NCBI RefSeq assembly: GCF_018130465.1
Contig: NZ_JAFCKJ010000002.1
Coordinates: forward strand, 1-64,000
Length of the DNA: 64,000 bases
Source: Bradyrhizobium canariense
GTDB taxonomy: Bacteria > Pseudomonadota > Alphaproteobacteria > Rhizobiales > Xanthobacteraceae
Reading direction: 5' to 3'
The notes beneath the pieces are model-generated. The model had not been told where the DNA came from and made no database searches. It saw only the letters and a program-made list of their open reading frames with translations. This document shows, one piece after another, positions 25,737 to 34,153 of the stretch. Each line of letters starts with the position of its first letter. Positions within the stretch are counted from its first letter, which is position 1. A program made the position numbers and the translations under genes.

Positions 25737-27032
25737 ATGGCCGCCCCCCTCAAAGCCGTTGACGGCAATGCCGATCTTCAGGCGCTGATGACCGATCTCG
25801 GTACCCGTGCCCGCGCTGCCGCGCGTGTGCTGGCGCTGGCGCCGCCGGAGCAGAAGAACCGGGCGCTCGAGGCCATGGAGCGGGCGATCCGCAACAATGC
25901 AGCTACGATCCTTGCCGCCAATGCCGAGGACGTCACTGATGCCCGCGCCTCCGGCAATGCCACCTCCTCTTTCATCGACCGCCTGACGCTGACGCCGGCG
26001 CGGGTCGAGGGCATGGCCGAGGGCATCGGCATCGTGCGCGGCATTGCCGATCCGGTCGGTATCGTCACCGAGAGCTGGCAACGGCCGAACGGCATGACCA
26101 TCGAGCGCGTGCGCGTGCCGCTCGGCGTCGTCGGCGTGATCTTCGAGAGCCGGCCGAACGTTGCGGCGGACGCCGGCGTGCTGTGCCTGAAGTCGGGCAA
26201 TGCCGTGATCCTGCGCGGCGGCTCCGACAGTTTCCGCTCCTGCCGCGCGATCCATGAATGCCTGGTGCAGGGCCTGCGCGAAGCGGGCCTCCCCGAGGCT
26301 GCGATCACGCTGGTGCCGACGCGCGACCGCGCGGCGGTCGGCATGATGCTGTCGGGATTGAACGGCGCCGTCGACGTGATCGTGCCGCGCGGAGGCAAGA
26401 GCCTCGTCGCGCGCGTCGAGCAGGAAGCGCGCGTGCCGGTGTTCGCGCATCTCGAAGGCGTCAATCACGTCTACATCGACGGCAGCGCGGACCTCGCCAT
26501 GGCGAAGTCGATCGTGCTCAACGCCAAGATGCGCCGCACCGGCGTCTGCGGCGCCGCCGAGACGCTGCTGGTCGATCGCGCTGCGGCTGCCAAGAACCTG
26601 AAGCCGCTGGTCGAGATGCTGATCGAGGCCGGCTGCGAAGTGCGCGGCGACGACGCCGTGCAGAAGACCGATGCGCGCGTCAAACCCGCGAGCCAGGACG
26701 ATTGGGACACTGAATATCTCGAGGCGATCATCGCGGCCAAGGTGGTGGATGGCGTCGACGGCGCGATCGCGCATATCCAGAACCACGGCTCGCACCATAC
26801 CGATGCGATCGTGAGCGCGGATGAGACCGCTGCGAAGAAATTCCTGAGCGAGGTCGATTCCGCGATCGTGCTGCACAACGCCTCGACGCAGTTCGCCGAC
26901 GGCGGCGAGTTCGGCTTCGGCGCCGAGATCGGCATCGCCACGGGCAGATTCCATGCCCGCGGCCCGGTCGGCGCCGAGCAGCTGACGAGCTTCAAATATC
27001 GCGTTCACGGCACCGGGCAGACGCGGCCGTAG
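25737..27032 (+). CDS. proA: Gamma-glutamyl phosphate reductase
   Basis: The aldehyde-dehydrogenase-fold protein has the family motifs [31 protein letters not shown] and the catalytic cysteine in [15 protein letters not shown]. It reduces gamma-glutamyl phosphate with NADPH in proline synthesis. At 431 residues it matches other rhizobial ProA proteins. The ATG at 25737 was chosen; the following [11 protein letters not shown] is a short divergent leader. It follows proB by about 150 bp and precedes nadD by 20 bp, so cotranscription with nadD is likely. Confidence 0.96.
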   Translation: MAAPLKAVDGNADLQALMTDLGTRARAAARVLALAPPEQKNRALEAMERAIRNNAATILAANAEDVTDARASGNATSSFIDRLTLTPARVEGMAEGIGIVRGIADPVGIVTESWQRPNGMTIERVRVPLGVVGVIFESRPNVAADAGVLCLKSGNAVILRGGSDSFRSCRAIHECLVQGLREAGLPEAAITLVPTRDRAAVGMMLSGLNGAVDVIVPRGGKSLVARVEQEARVPVFAHLEGVNHVYIDGSADLAMAKSIVLNAKMRRTGVCGAAETLLVDRAAAAKNLKPLVEMLIEAGCEVRGDDAVQKTDARVKPASQDDWDTEYLEAIIAAKVVDGVDGAIAHIQNHGSHHTDAIVSADETAAKKFLSEVDSAIVLHNASTQFADGGEFGFGAEIGIATGRFHARGPVGAEQLTSFKYRVHGTGQTRP

Positions 27033-27052
27033 ACGACGCAGGGCGCGGGGCA

Positions 27053-27697
27053 TTGAGCAACAATTTCGTCGCGCCACGCTTCTTCGCGCAGGCCATACCA
27101 ACCCACACCTCGGGCATGCGCATCGGCCTGCTCGGCGGCTCGTTCAATCCGCCGCACCAGGCCCATCGCGCGATCAGCCAGTTCGCGCTGAAACGCCTTC
27201 AGCTCGATCGCGTATGGTGGCTGGTGACGCCGGGCAATCCGCTGAAGGAGAACGGCACGCTGCATGAGCTCGGCGAGCGCATGCAGGCGGCGCGCGACGT
27301 TGCCGACGACCCGCGGATCGAGGTGAGCTGTCTCGAATCCGTCATTCGCACGCGCTATACCATCGACACGATCAACACCTTGCGCCGCCGCCTCAGCGGC
27401 TTGCGCTTTGTCTGGATTATGGGCGCCGACAACCTCGCTCAATTCCATCGCTGGCAGCACTGGCGGCGCATCGCCGGCCAGGTGCCGATTGCGGTCATCG
27501 ATCGCCCGCCACAGAGTTTTCGTGCCCTCGCCTCACCCGCCGCCCAGGCGCTCAGGCGCTACCGCTTGCCCGAGAATGAGGCCGCATTGCTTGCGGACCG
27601 GGCCGCGCCGGCCTGGGTGTTCCTGACGGGAATGAAGCTCAATCTCTCTTCGACCGGCCTACGGAACCCGGACGGAAGCTGGAAAGGTACGAAGTGA
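27053..27697 (+). CDS. nadD: Nicotinate-nucleotide adenylyltransferase
   Basis: The nucleotidyltransferase motif is [10 protein letters not shown], with the HxGH-type His pair read as H-Q-A-H, and the second motif is [11 protein letters not shown], the rhizobial form of the ISSTxIR motif. The enzyme makes deamido-NAD from nicotinate mononucleotide and ATP. The TTG at 27053 gives 214 residues with a 21-residue leader; an internal ATG at 27116 starts directly before RIGLLGGSF and is possible. It lies 20 bp after proA and upstream of rsfS and rlmH, a common arrangement. Confidence 0.93.
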   Translation: MSNNFVAPRFFAQAIPTHTSGMRIGLLGGSFNPPHQAHRAISQFALKRLQLDRVWWLVTPGNPLKENGTLHELGERMQAARDVADDPRIEVSCLESVIRTRYTIDTINTLRRRLSGLRFVWIMGADNLAQFHRWQHWRRIAGQVPIAVIDRPPQSFRALASPAAQALRRYRLPENEAALLADRAAPAWVFLTGMKLNLSSTGLRNPDGSWKGTK

Positions 27698-27839
27698 GTC
27701 AGATTGTGCGGACGCCATGCGGACTTCGGGCTGTCTGGCATATTGAAACCCTTAACCCCACATGATGTAGTGTAACCAGTGAGCGCCGGATTCGGCGTTC
27801 GCGATACAGTGAAAGGAATGGTCCCTGACCACATCTGTA

Positions 27840-28292
27840 TTGTCCAAGACAGCATCACCCAAGACGGCTTCACCGAAGTCTGTTTTACCCAAGGTTGCCA
27901 AGCCTACGCGTAAAACATCGACCAAAGCTGCGGCCTTGAAGGCGCAACCCGACGCCGACAAGACGCTGAGCCTGATCCTCTCCCGCCTCGATGACATGAA
28001 GGCGGAAGAGACGGTTACCATCGACCTTCGCGGCAAATCGGCCTACTCCGACTATATGATCGTCACCACCGGCCGGGCCAACCGGCACGTCGGCGCGATC
28101 GCGGAGAACGTCGCCAAGGGCCTCAAGGAAAACGGCATCAAGAACATCCACGTCGAGGGCTTGCCCAATTGCGACTGGGTGCTGATCGATTCCGGCGATG
28201 TGATCGTGCACGTGTTCAGACCCGAGGTCCGCGAGTTCTACAGTCTCGAGAGATTGTACACGCAGGGCCCAGGGGCGGCGAAGGCGATCTAG
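27840..28292 (+). CDS. rsfS: Ribosome silencing factor RsfS
   Basis: The RsfS/Iojap core is clear: DLRGKSAYSDYMIVTTGRANRHVGAIAENV and HVEGLPNCDWVLIDSGDVIVHVFRPEVREFYSLERLY. RsfS binds L14 and blocks subunit joining in starved cells. The first 35 residues are a Lys/Ser/Pro/Thr-rich leader with the repeated SPK-type units SPKTASPKSVLPK. The start is uncertain: the TTG at 27840 is chosen, but AAAGGA at 27812-27817 suits a start nearer 27825, where the in-frame codon is CTG. The gene follows nadD and precedes rlmH. Confidence 0.92.
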   Translation: MSKTASPKTASPKSVLPKVAKPTRKTSTKAAALKAQPDADKTLSLILSRLDDMKAEETVTIDLRGKSAYSDYMIVTTGRANRHVGAIAENVAKGLKENGIKNIHVEGLPNCDWVLIDSGDVIVHVFRPEVREFYSLERLYTQGPGAAKAI

Positions 28293-28387
28293 AGGCTACT
28301 GGCCGATTTCGAATCGGCTGACGCGCATGCTAGCGTCGTGCGCGCGCATATCGCGCGCGGTTTAGAAAACGCGACCCTGAAGATATC

Positions 28388-28870
28388 ATGCGCATAGCCG
28401 TCATCGCGGTGGGCCGGCTGAAGCAGGGCCCCGAGCGGGAGCTTGCCGACCGCTATTTCGAGCGGTTCGACGAGGCCGGCCGCAAGCTCGGATTCCGCGA
28501 GCTCGCCATCCACGAATTGCCCGAAAGCCGCGCGCGCGATACGGCGACGCGGATGGCCGAAGAGGCTGCGGCGATCTCCGCGCATATTCCCGAAAAATCG
28601 ATCCTGGTGGCGCTGGACGAGCGCGGCCAGAATCTGGATTCGACCGTATTCGCACGGCATCTCGGCCGCTGGCGCGACGAGGGTGCCGGTCATACTATCT
28701 TCATGATCGGAGGGGCGGACGGACTTTCGCCCGAATTGCGCCGTAAGGCCAAGCTCGCGATCGCGTTCGGCTCTGCGACCTGGCCGCACCAAATGGTCCG
28801 CGTCATGCTTCTGGAACAGCTTTATCGGGCCGCCACCATTCTGGCCGGCCACCCCTATCACCGCGCGTGA
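28388..28870 (+). CDS. rlmH: 23S rRNA pseudouridine-1915 N3-methyltransferase RlmH
   Basis: The 160-residue protein is a SPOUT methyltransferase. Its SAM-binding knot includes LVALDERGQNLDSTVFA, FMIGGADGLSPELRRKA and SATWPHQMVRVMLLEQLYRA, and the C-terminus is GHPYHRA. It methylates pseudouridine 1915 in helix 69 of 23S rRNA. The length is the family norm. It follows rsfS, the usual pairing, by about 95 bp and precedes envC. Confidence 0.96.
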   Translation: MRIAVIAVGRLKQGPERELADRYFERFDEAGRKLGFRELAIHELPESRARDTATRMAEEAAAISAHIPEKSILVALDERGQNLDSTVFARHLGRWRDEGAGHTIFMIGGADGLSPELRRKAKLAIAFGSATWPHQMVRVMLLEQLYRAATILAGHPYHRA

Positions 28871-28903
28871 TCCGCGCCACAACGAGCACCTTTGCATAAA
28901 GCG

Positions 28904-30250
28904 ATGCGAGCGCCCATTCTCAACCTGCTGCTGATCGCTGGCGTCTTGGGCTCAAGCGTCTTGGGCGCAAGCCTCGCGCAAGCTCAGACGCCTGCGCCAC
29001 AGACTGCAGCCGTCGCGCCCGATGCGATCAAGCAGCGCGAACAGGAGCTCGAAGCCGCGCGCGCAAGCAAGAAGAGCGCGGAGGAAGCGCAGGCCAAGCT
29101 CAAGGCCGAGATCACCTCGCTCGGCCAGGACCGCACCCAGCTCAATCAACAGTTGATCGACACCGCCGCCAATGTGCGCGCCGTCGAGACCAAGATCGAC
29201 GAGGCCGAGGCGCGGCTGCGATCGCTGAACGGCCGCGAGCAGGCGATGCGCGGCTCGCTCGATTCGCGTCGCGCCGACATCGTCGAGGTGTTGGCGGCCT
29301 TGCAGCGCGCCGGAAGGCGGACGCCGCCGGCGCTCCTGGTGCGGCCCGAGGATGCCCTGCAATCGTTGCGCACGGCGATGCTGCTCGGCGCCGTCGTGCC
29401 GGAATTGCGCGGCCGTGCCGAGAAGATCGCGGGCGAGCTCGGCGAGCTCGTGGCCCTGCGCAAGACCATCGCGACCGAGCGCGACCAGCTTGCCTCCGAC
29501 CGCGACAAGGTCCGCAACGACCAGACCCGACTGACCGCTTTGGTCGACGAGCGGCAGCGCCAGCAGGCGTCGCGCGAAAAGGACCTCGACGCCGAGAACT
29601 CGCGTGCCGTCGCGCTCTCAAGACAGGTTGGCGATCTCCAGGGGCTGATCGCCAAGATGGAGCAGGATCTGCAAAGCGCCGCCAAGGCGGCTGAGAAGGC
29701 GGCCGAGGCCGCGAAGCAGGCCGAGGCCAAGGCGGCTGCAAACGCGGCCGCCAGCGCCAAGACCGGTCCCGGCGCTTTCAAGGATCGTTCCCGGACCACC
29801 CCTGCGATGGCCTTCGCCGCGGCCAAGGGTCTGCTGCCTCTTCCGGTTAACGGTAACAAGATCAGGGATTTCGGCGGTTCCGACGGGCTCGGCGGGGTCC
29901 AGAAGGGCATTTCGCTGGCGACCAGGCCCGGCTCCCAGGTCACGACGCCGTGTGATGGCTGGGTGGTCTATGCCGGACCGTTCCGCAGCTATGGACAACT
30001 CTTGATCCTCAATGCCGGGGGCGGGTATCATGTCCTGATCGCCGGGATGGAGCGCATTTCGGTAAACATCGGACAGTTTGTGCTCACGGGGGAGCCTGTC
30101 GCAACCATGGGGTCGACCTCTCAAGTCGCCTCCATTCTCGCCACGAACGCGAGTCAACCTGTTCTGTATGTCGAGTTCCGCAAAGACGGCACTCCAATCG
30201 ATCCAGGCCCATGGTGGGCCGCAAATGAAGGCGAGAAGGTTCGCGGATGA
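28904..30250 (+). CDS. envC: EnvC-like murein hydrolase activator
   Basis: A signal peptide (PILNLLLIAGVLGSSVLGASLAQA) is followed by a long coiled coil (about 40-270) and a C-terminal LytM/M23-like domain with GGVQKGISLATRPG, GWVVYAGPFRSYGQ and VLYVEFRKDGTPIDPGPWW. The zinc ligands of active M23 peptidases are missing (for example V-x-F where HxH is expected), as in EnvC. It should therefore activate cell-division amidases rather than cut peptidoglycan. The ATG at 28904 is preferred over a TTG at 28892. The gene overlaps ctpA by four bases (ATGA). Confidence 0.9.
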   Translation: MRAPILNLLLIAGVLGSSVLGASLAQAQTPAPQTAAVAPDAIKQREQELEAARASKKSAEEAQAKLKAEITSLGQDRTQLNQQLIDTAANVRAVETKIDEAEARLRSLNGREQAMRGSLDSRRADIVEVLAALQRAGRRTPPALLVRPEDALQSLRTAMLLGAVVPELRGRAEKIAGELGELVALRKTIATERDQLASDRDKVRNDQTRLTALVDERQRQQASREKDLDAENSRAVALSRQVGDLQGLIAKMEQDLQSAAKAAEKAAEAAKQAEAKAAANAAASAKTGPGAFKDRSRTTPAMAFAAAKGLLPLPVNGNKIRDFGGSDGLGGVQKGISLATRPGSQVTTPCDGWVVYAGPFRSYGQLLILNAGGGYHVLIAGMERISVNIGQFVLTGEPVATMGSTSQVASILATNASQPVLYVEFRKDGTPIDPGPWWAANEGEKVRG

Positions 30251-31605
30251 TGCGCAAGACTTCAGTTATCCTCCTCAGCGCGGCCACCGGTGCGGCGCTG
30301 ACGCTGTTCGTGACCCAACCGCGCGCGGTCTTCATGGGCTCCAGCGCGCGAGCCGCCACCGCGGACACCTATCGCCAGCTCAACCTGTTCGGCGACGTCT
30401 TCGAGCGCGTGCGCTCGGACTATGTCGAGAAGCCCGACGACACCAAGCTGATCGAATCCGCGATCAGCGGCATGCTCACCGGTCTCGATCCGCATTCGAG
30501 CTACATGGACGCCAAGAGCTTCCGCGACATGCAGGTGCAGACCCGCGGTGAGTTCGGCGGCCTCGGCATCGAAGTCACGATGGAAGACGGCCTGATCAAG
30601 GTGGTCTCGCCGATCGACGACACCCCGGCCTCGCGCGCCGGCGTCATGGCCAACGACATCATCACCAATCTCGACGACGAGGCGGTGCAGGGCCTGACCC
30701 TGAACCAGGCGGTCGAGAAGATGCGCGGCCCCGTCAACACCAAGATCAAGCTCAAGATCATCCGCAAGGGCCAGGACAACCCGATCGACGTCACGCTGGT
30801 GCGCGACAACATCCGCGTCCGCTCGGTGCGCGCCCGCATCGAGGCCGACGACATCGCCTATATCCGCATCACCACCTTCAACGAGCAGACCACCGAAGGC
30901 CTGAAGCGCGAGGTCGCCAACCTCTCGAATCAGATCGGCGACAAGCTGAAGGGCTACGTCATCGACCTCCGCAACAACCCGGGCGGCCTGCTCGAGGAAG
31001 CGGTCACCGTCTCCGACTCCTTCCTGGAGAAGGGCGAGATCGTCTCGACCCGCGGCCGCAATGCCGAGGAGACCCAGCGCCGTACCGCGCATACGGGCGA
31101 CCTCACCAAGGGCAAGCCGGTCATCGTGCTGGTCAACGGCGGCTCGGCTTCGGCGTCGGAGATCGTCGCCGGCGCGCTGCAGGACCACAAGCGTGCGACC
31201 ATCGTCGGCACACGCTCGTTCGGCAAGGGCTCGGTGCAGACCATCATTCCGCTCGGCTCGGGCAACGGCGCGCTGCGTCTGACCACGGCGCGCTACTACA
31301 CGCCGTCGGGCAAGTCGATCCAGGCCAAGGGCATCGTGCCCGACATCGAAGTGCTGCAGGACGTGCCGGACGAGCTGAAGTCGCGCACCGACACCAAGGG
31401 CGAAGCTTCGCTGCGCGGCCATCTCAAGAACGACGGTGACGAGAAGACCGGCTCGCAATCCTACGTTCCGCCGGACGCCAAGGACGACAAGGCGCTCAAG
31501 CTCGCCGACGACCTGCTTCACGGCATCAAGAACAGCGCCTCCGCGGCGCCCACGCCGGGCGGCGACAACAAGGCCACGACCGACAAGCCCAAAGCGGCGA
31601 ACTAG
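30247..31605 (+). CDS. ctpA: S41 carboxyl-terminal processing peptidase
   Basis: Domains in order are a signal or anchor segment, a PDZ domain (about 85-165, GGLGIEVTMEDGLIKVVSPIDDTPASRAG) and an S41 protease domain with the Ser/Lys dyad in NGGSASASEIVAGAL and RSFGKGSVQT. It acts in the periplasm and trims protein C-termini. The last 60 residues are Lys/Asp/Ala-rich. The ATG overlaps the envC stop, so the two genes are translationally coupled, as in many Rhizobiales. A strong terminator follows at 31631. Confidence 0.95.
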   Translation: MMRKTSVILLSAATGAALTLFVTQPRAVFMGSSARAATADTYRQLNLFGDVFERVRSDYVEKPDDTKLIESAISGMLTGLDPHSSYMDAKSFRDMQVQTRGEFGGLGIEVTMEDGLIKVVSPIDDTPASRAGVMANDIITNLDDEAVQGLTLNQAVEKMRGPVNTKIKLKIIRKGQDNPIDVTLVRDNIRVRSVRARIEADDIAYIRITTFNEQTTEGLKREVANLSNQIGDKLKGYVIDLRNNPGGLLEEAVTVSDSFLEKGEIVSTRGRNAEETQRRTAHTGDLTKGKPVIVLVNGGSASASEIVAGALQDHKRATIVGTRSFGKGSVQTIIPLGSGNGALRLTTARYYTPSGKSIQAKGIVPDIEVLQDVPDELKSRTDTKGEASLRGHLKNDGDEKTGSQSYVPPDAKDDKALKLADDLLHGIKNSASAAPTPGGDNKATTDKPKAAN

Positions 31606-31630
31606 GTCGGCGTATCGCGATCTGACGAAA

Positions 31631-31657
31631 AGGGCGGCTCCCGGAGCCGCCCTTTTT
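31631..31657 (+). terminator. Rho-independent terminator after ctpA
   Basis: AGGGCGGCTC (31631-31640) and GAGCCGCCCT (31644-31653) form a perfect 10-bp stem with a CCG loop, followed by a T5 run. It closes the envC-ctpA transcript. Confidence 0.9.
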
Positions 31658-31749
31658 GCTTGGAACTCCTGATATCCCCGGCCTATCCCGGCCTGCCGCC
31701 GCTTGACCTCGGCGTGGTATCGTCATTGGTGAGTGATTCGGGATCGCGC

Positions 31750-32976
31750 ATGACTGAAACGGCCGATGATCTGAGCGCCCCGCTCGGACAGGATAAGCCG
31801 CGCCGGAAACGCCGGCTGCGGCTGCCGTTCACGGCCATGCAGATGCTCGCGGTCCTGCTCGGCCTGTTCCTGGTCGCCTTTGCCGGCTTCGCCATCTTCA
31901 ACAAGGATCCGCTCGGCGGCGAGCCGATGACGCGGCTCGCGATCCGCGAGCCCAATGCCGCAGACAAGGCCGGCGACGACAAGCCCGCCGCGGCCGGCCA
32001 CGACAGCAAGCAGGACAGCAAGCTCGAGACCAAGGAGGCGCCGAAGCAGGCGGGCGAGCAGAAGACCGTCACCATGATCGACGGTTCCACCGGCACGCGC
32101 CACGACGTGGTGATCGGCGGCGATACCGCCGGCAAGGGCGAGGCGGCCTCGGCCTCCGCACCGCCGCCGGTCATGGCCGGGATCGACCCAAAACTCCTTG
32201 AGAAATCGCGCTACGGCATGATCCCCGTGATTGCCGGGGATCTGAAGCCGTTCAACGTCTATGCGGCGGATGCCGACCGCGCCAAGGCCGCCAAGATGCC
32301 GGTGGTCGCGATCCTGATCGGCGGCCTCGGCGTCGGCGCTGCCAAGACCACCGATGCCATCATGCGGCTGCCGCCGGCGGTGACGCTGGCCTTCACGCCT
32401 TATGGTTCCGATCCAGGAAAACTCGCCGAGCGGGCCCGCACCCAGCGCCACGAGATCTTCCTCCAGATCCCGATGGAGCCCTACGACTTCCCCGACAACG
32501 ATCCGGGACCGCAGACGCTGCTGACCTCGCTGAGTGCCGACCAGAACATGGACCGCCTGTACTGGCACCTGAGCCGGATGCAGGGCTATGCCGGCCTCAC
32601 CAATTTCATGGGTGCCCGCTTCATCGCAACAGAGCCGGCGATGCAGCCGATCATCCGCGAGGCGGCCAAGCGCGGCCTTGGCTTCTTCGACGACGGCTCC
32701 TCGCCCCGCAGCATCGCGCCGCAGGCCGCCGCCAGCCAGGCGATGCCGTTCGGCAAGGGCGACATCGCGATCGACGCGGTGCCGACCCCGGCCGAGATCG
32801 ACCGCGCCCTGAACAAGCTCGAAGCGGCGGCGCGCGAGCGCGGCGTGGCCGTGGGCACCGCCTCCGCCCTCCCGGTCTCGATCGAGCGCATCGGCGCCTG
32901 GACCAAGACATTGGGCGACCGAGGTATCCTTTTGGTGCCATTGACAACCGCGATGCTGAAATCAAAATCCAGCTAA
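31750..32976 (+). CDS. Divergent polysaccharide deacetylase family protein (YibQ-like)
   Basis: A membrane anchor lies at about 28-48 (FTAMQMLAVLLGLFLVAFAGFAIF), then a charged linker to about residue 140, then a divergent deacetylase domain with VVAILIGGLGVGAAKTTDAIMRLP, FLQIPMEPYDFPDNDPGPQTL and GFFDDGSS. This family lies next to ctpA and envC in many proteobacteria and is thought to act on envelope glycans; activity is unproven. The ATG at 31750 (MTETADDLSAPLG) is chosen because upstream codons overlap the terminator region. The RppH-type gene follows by about 75 bp. Confidence 0.88.
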   Translation: MTETADDLSAPLGQDKPRRKRRLRLPFTAMQMLAVLLGLFLVAFAGFAIFNKDPLGGEPMTRLAIREPNAADKAGDDKPAAAGHDSKQDSKLETKEAPKQAGEQKTVTMIDGSTGTRHDVVIGGDTAGKGEAASASAPPPVMAGIDPKLLEKSRYGMIPVIAGDLKPFNVYAADADRAKAAKMPVVAILIGGLGVGAAKTTDAIMRLPPAVTLAFTPYGSDPGKLAERARTQRHEIFLQIPMEPYDFPDNDPGPQTLLTSLSADQNMDRLYWHLSRMQGYAGLTNFMGARFIATEPAMQPIIREAAKRGLGFFDDGSSPRSIAPQAAASQAMPFGKGDIAIDAVPTPAEIDRALNKLEAAARERGVAVGTASALPVSIERIGAWTKTLGDRGILLVPLTTAMLKSKSS

Positions 32977-33051
32977 ATCAACGGATTGGTACGGCACAGG
33001 CCCGCGGGGCCTGCTCGAGCCTTACCGACAGCATGCAAGAGGTCTGGCGGA

Positions 33052-33555
33052 ATGGCGCGTTATGAAGATCTGCCCTACCGGACTTGCGTCGGTGTGATGC
33101 TGATCAACACTGAGGGTCTGGTGTTCATCGGCCGCCGCGCCGGCGGCATCGAGCATGTCGACGACGCCCATGTCTGGCAGATGCCGCAGGGCGGCGTCGA
33201 TCCCGGCGAGGACAATTGGGAGGCCGCCAAGCGCGAGCTCTATGAGGAGACCAGCGTGCGTTCGGTCGAGCGGCTCGGCGAGGTTCCGGACTGGCTCACT
33301 TACGACATTCCGCGCACGGTCGCCGGGCGCGCCTGGAAGGGCCGCTACCGCGGCCAGCGCCAGAAATGGTTCGCGGTCCGCTTCACCGGCAAGGACAGCG
33401 AGATCAACGTCGAAAAGCCCGGCGGCGGTCACAAGGCCGAGTTCGTGAGCTGGCGCTGGGAGCCGATGAAGAACCTGACCGGGCTGATCATCCCGTTCAA
33501 GCGCCCGGTCTACGAGCGCGTGGTGAAGGAATTTTCCGCGCTGGCGGAGGATTAG
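33052..33555 (+). CDS. rppH: RNA pyrophosphohydrolase (RppH-type Nudix), copy 1
   Basis: The Nudix box reads [23 protein letters not shown], and the protein begins [21 protein letters not shown] as in RppH/IalA. The enzyme removes pyrophosphate from mRNA or dinucleoside polyphosphates. The segment [15 protein letters not shown] is diagnostic for the RppH branch. The ATG at 33052 follows GGCGG and gives 167 residues, the usual length. A second Nudix gene with the same motif set follows on the same strand, so the pair is a tandem duplication. Confidence 0.93.
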   Translation: MARYEDLPYRTCVGVMLINTEGLVFIGRRAGGIEHVDDAHVWQMPQGGVDPGEDNWEAAKRELYEETSVRSVERLGEVPDWLTYDIPRTVAGRAWKGRYRGQRQKWFAVRFTGKDSEINVEKPGGGHKAEFVSWRWEPMKNLTGLIIPFKRPVYERVVKEFSALAED

Positions 33556-33597
33556 TTCAAGTCGCCATTCCAGGTTGATGCTAATGCATCGCCTGGA

Positions 33598-34119
33598 ATG
33601 ACGACGAGAGATCCACGCGTGACCAATGAAAAGCCCTACCGTCCCAATGTCGGAATCGCGCTGTTCAACGCCGATGGCCGCGTGCTGATCGGCCACCGCT
33701 TCAAGGGCGACGGACCCGAGATCATCCTGCCGGGTCTGGACTGGCAGATGCCGCAGGGCGGCGTCGATGAGGGCGAGGACCTGCGCGATGCCGCGCTGCG
33801 CGAGCTCTGGGAGGAGACCAGCGTCAAGAGCGCAACCTATCTCGGCGAGACCGACTGGCTGACCTACGAATTCCCGCCCTATGACGGGCCGCAGACGCAT
33901 CGGCTGGCGAAATTCCGCGGTCAGCGCCAAAAATGGTTCGCGCTGCGCTTCACCGGCAAGGATGACGAGATCGATCCGCTGACGCCGCGCAACGACCAGC
34001 CCGCGGAGTTCGACGCCTGGCGCTGGGAGCGGCTCGACCGCGTCGCCGATGTCGTGGTGCCGTTCCGCCGCCACGTCTACAGCGCAGTGGCGCAGCAGTT
34101 TGCGCCCTTCGCAAACTAA
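33598..34119 (+). CDS. RNA pyrophosphohydrolase-like Nudix protein, copy 2
   Basis: The Nudix box is GGVDEGEDLRDAALRELWEETSV, and [19 protein letters not shown] marks the RppH branch. It is a diverged paralogue of the preceding gene. The start is open: the ATG at 33598 lies inside a hairpin (CATTCCAGG 33566-33574 / CCTGGAATG 33592-33600), whereas the GTG at 33619 has a purine-rich GAGAGA at a better distance. The protein is 166-173 residues. Which copy is the main mRNA decapping enzyme cannot be told from sequence. Confidence 0.9.
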   Translation: MTTRDPRVTNEKPYRPNVGIALFNADGRVLIGHRFKGDGPEIILPGLDWQMPQGGVDEGEDLRDAALRELWEETSVKSATYLGETDWLTYEFPPYDGPQTHRLAKFRGQRQKWFALRFTGKDDEIDPLTPRNDQPAEFDAWRWERLDRVADVVVPFRRHVYSAVAQQFAPFAN

Positions 34120-34138
34120 AAACGCGAAAACAACCCCA
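34118..34138. repeat. 21-bp word shared with 9565-9585
   Basis: This is the second exact copy of the word that starts AAAAACGCG and ends AACAACCCCA. It begins at the stop codon of the Nudix gene and lies in the 34-bp space between two convergent genes. Confidence 0.6.
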
Positions 34139-34153
34139 GAGCCATTTTCAGCC

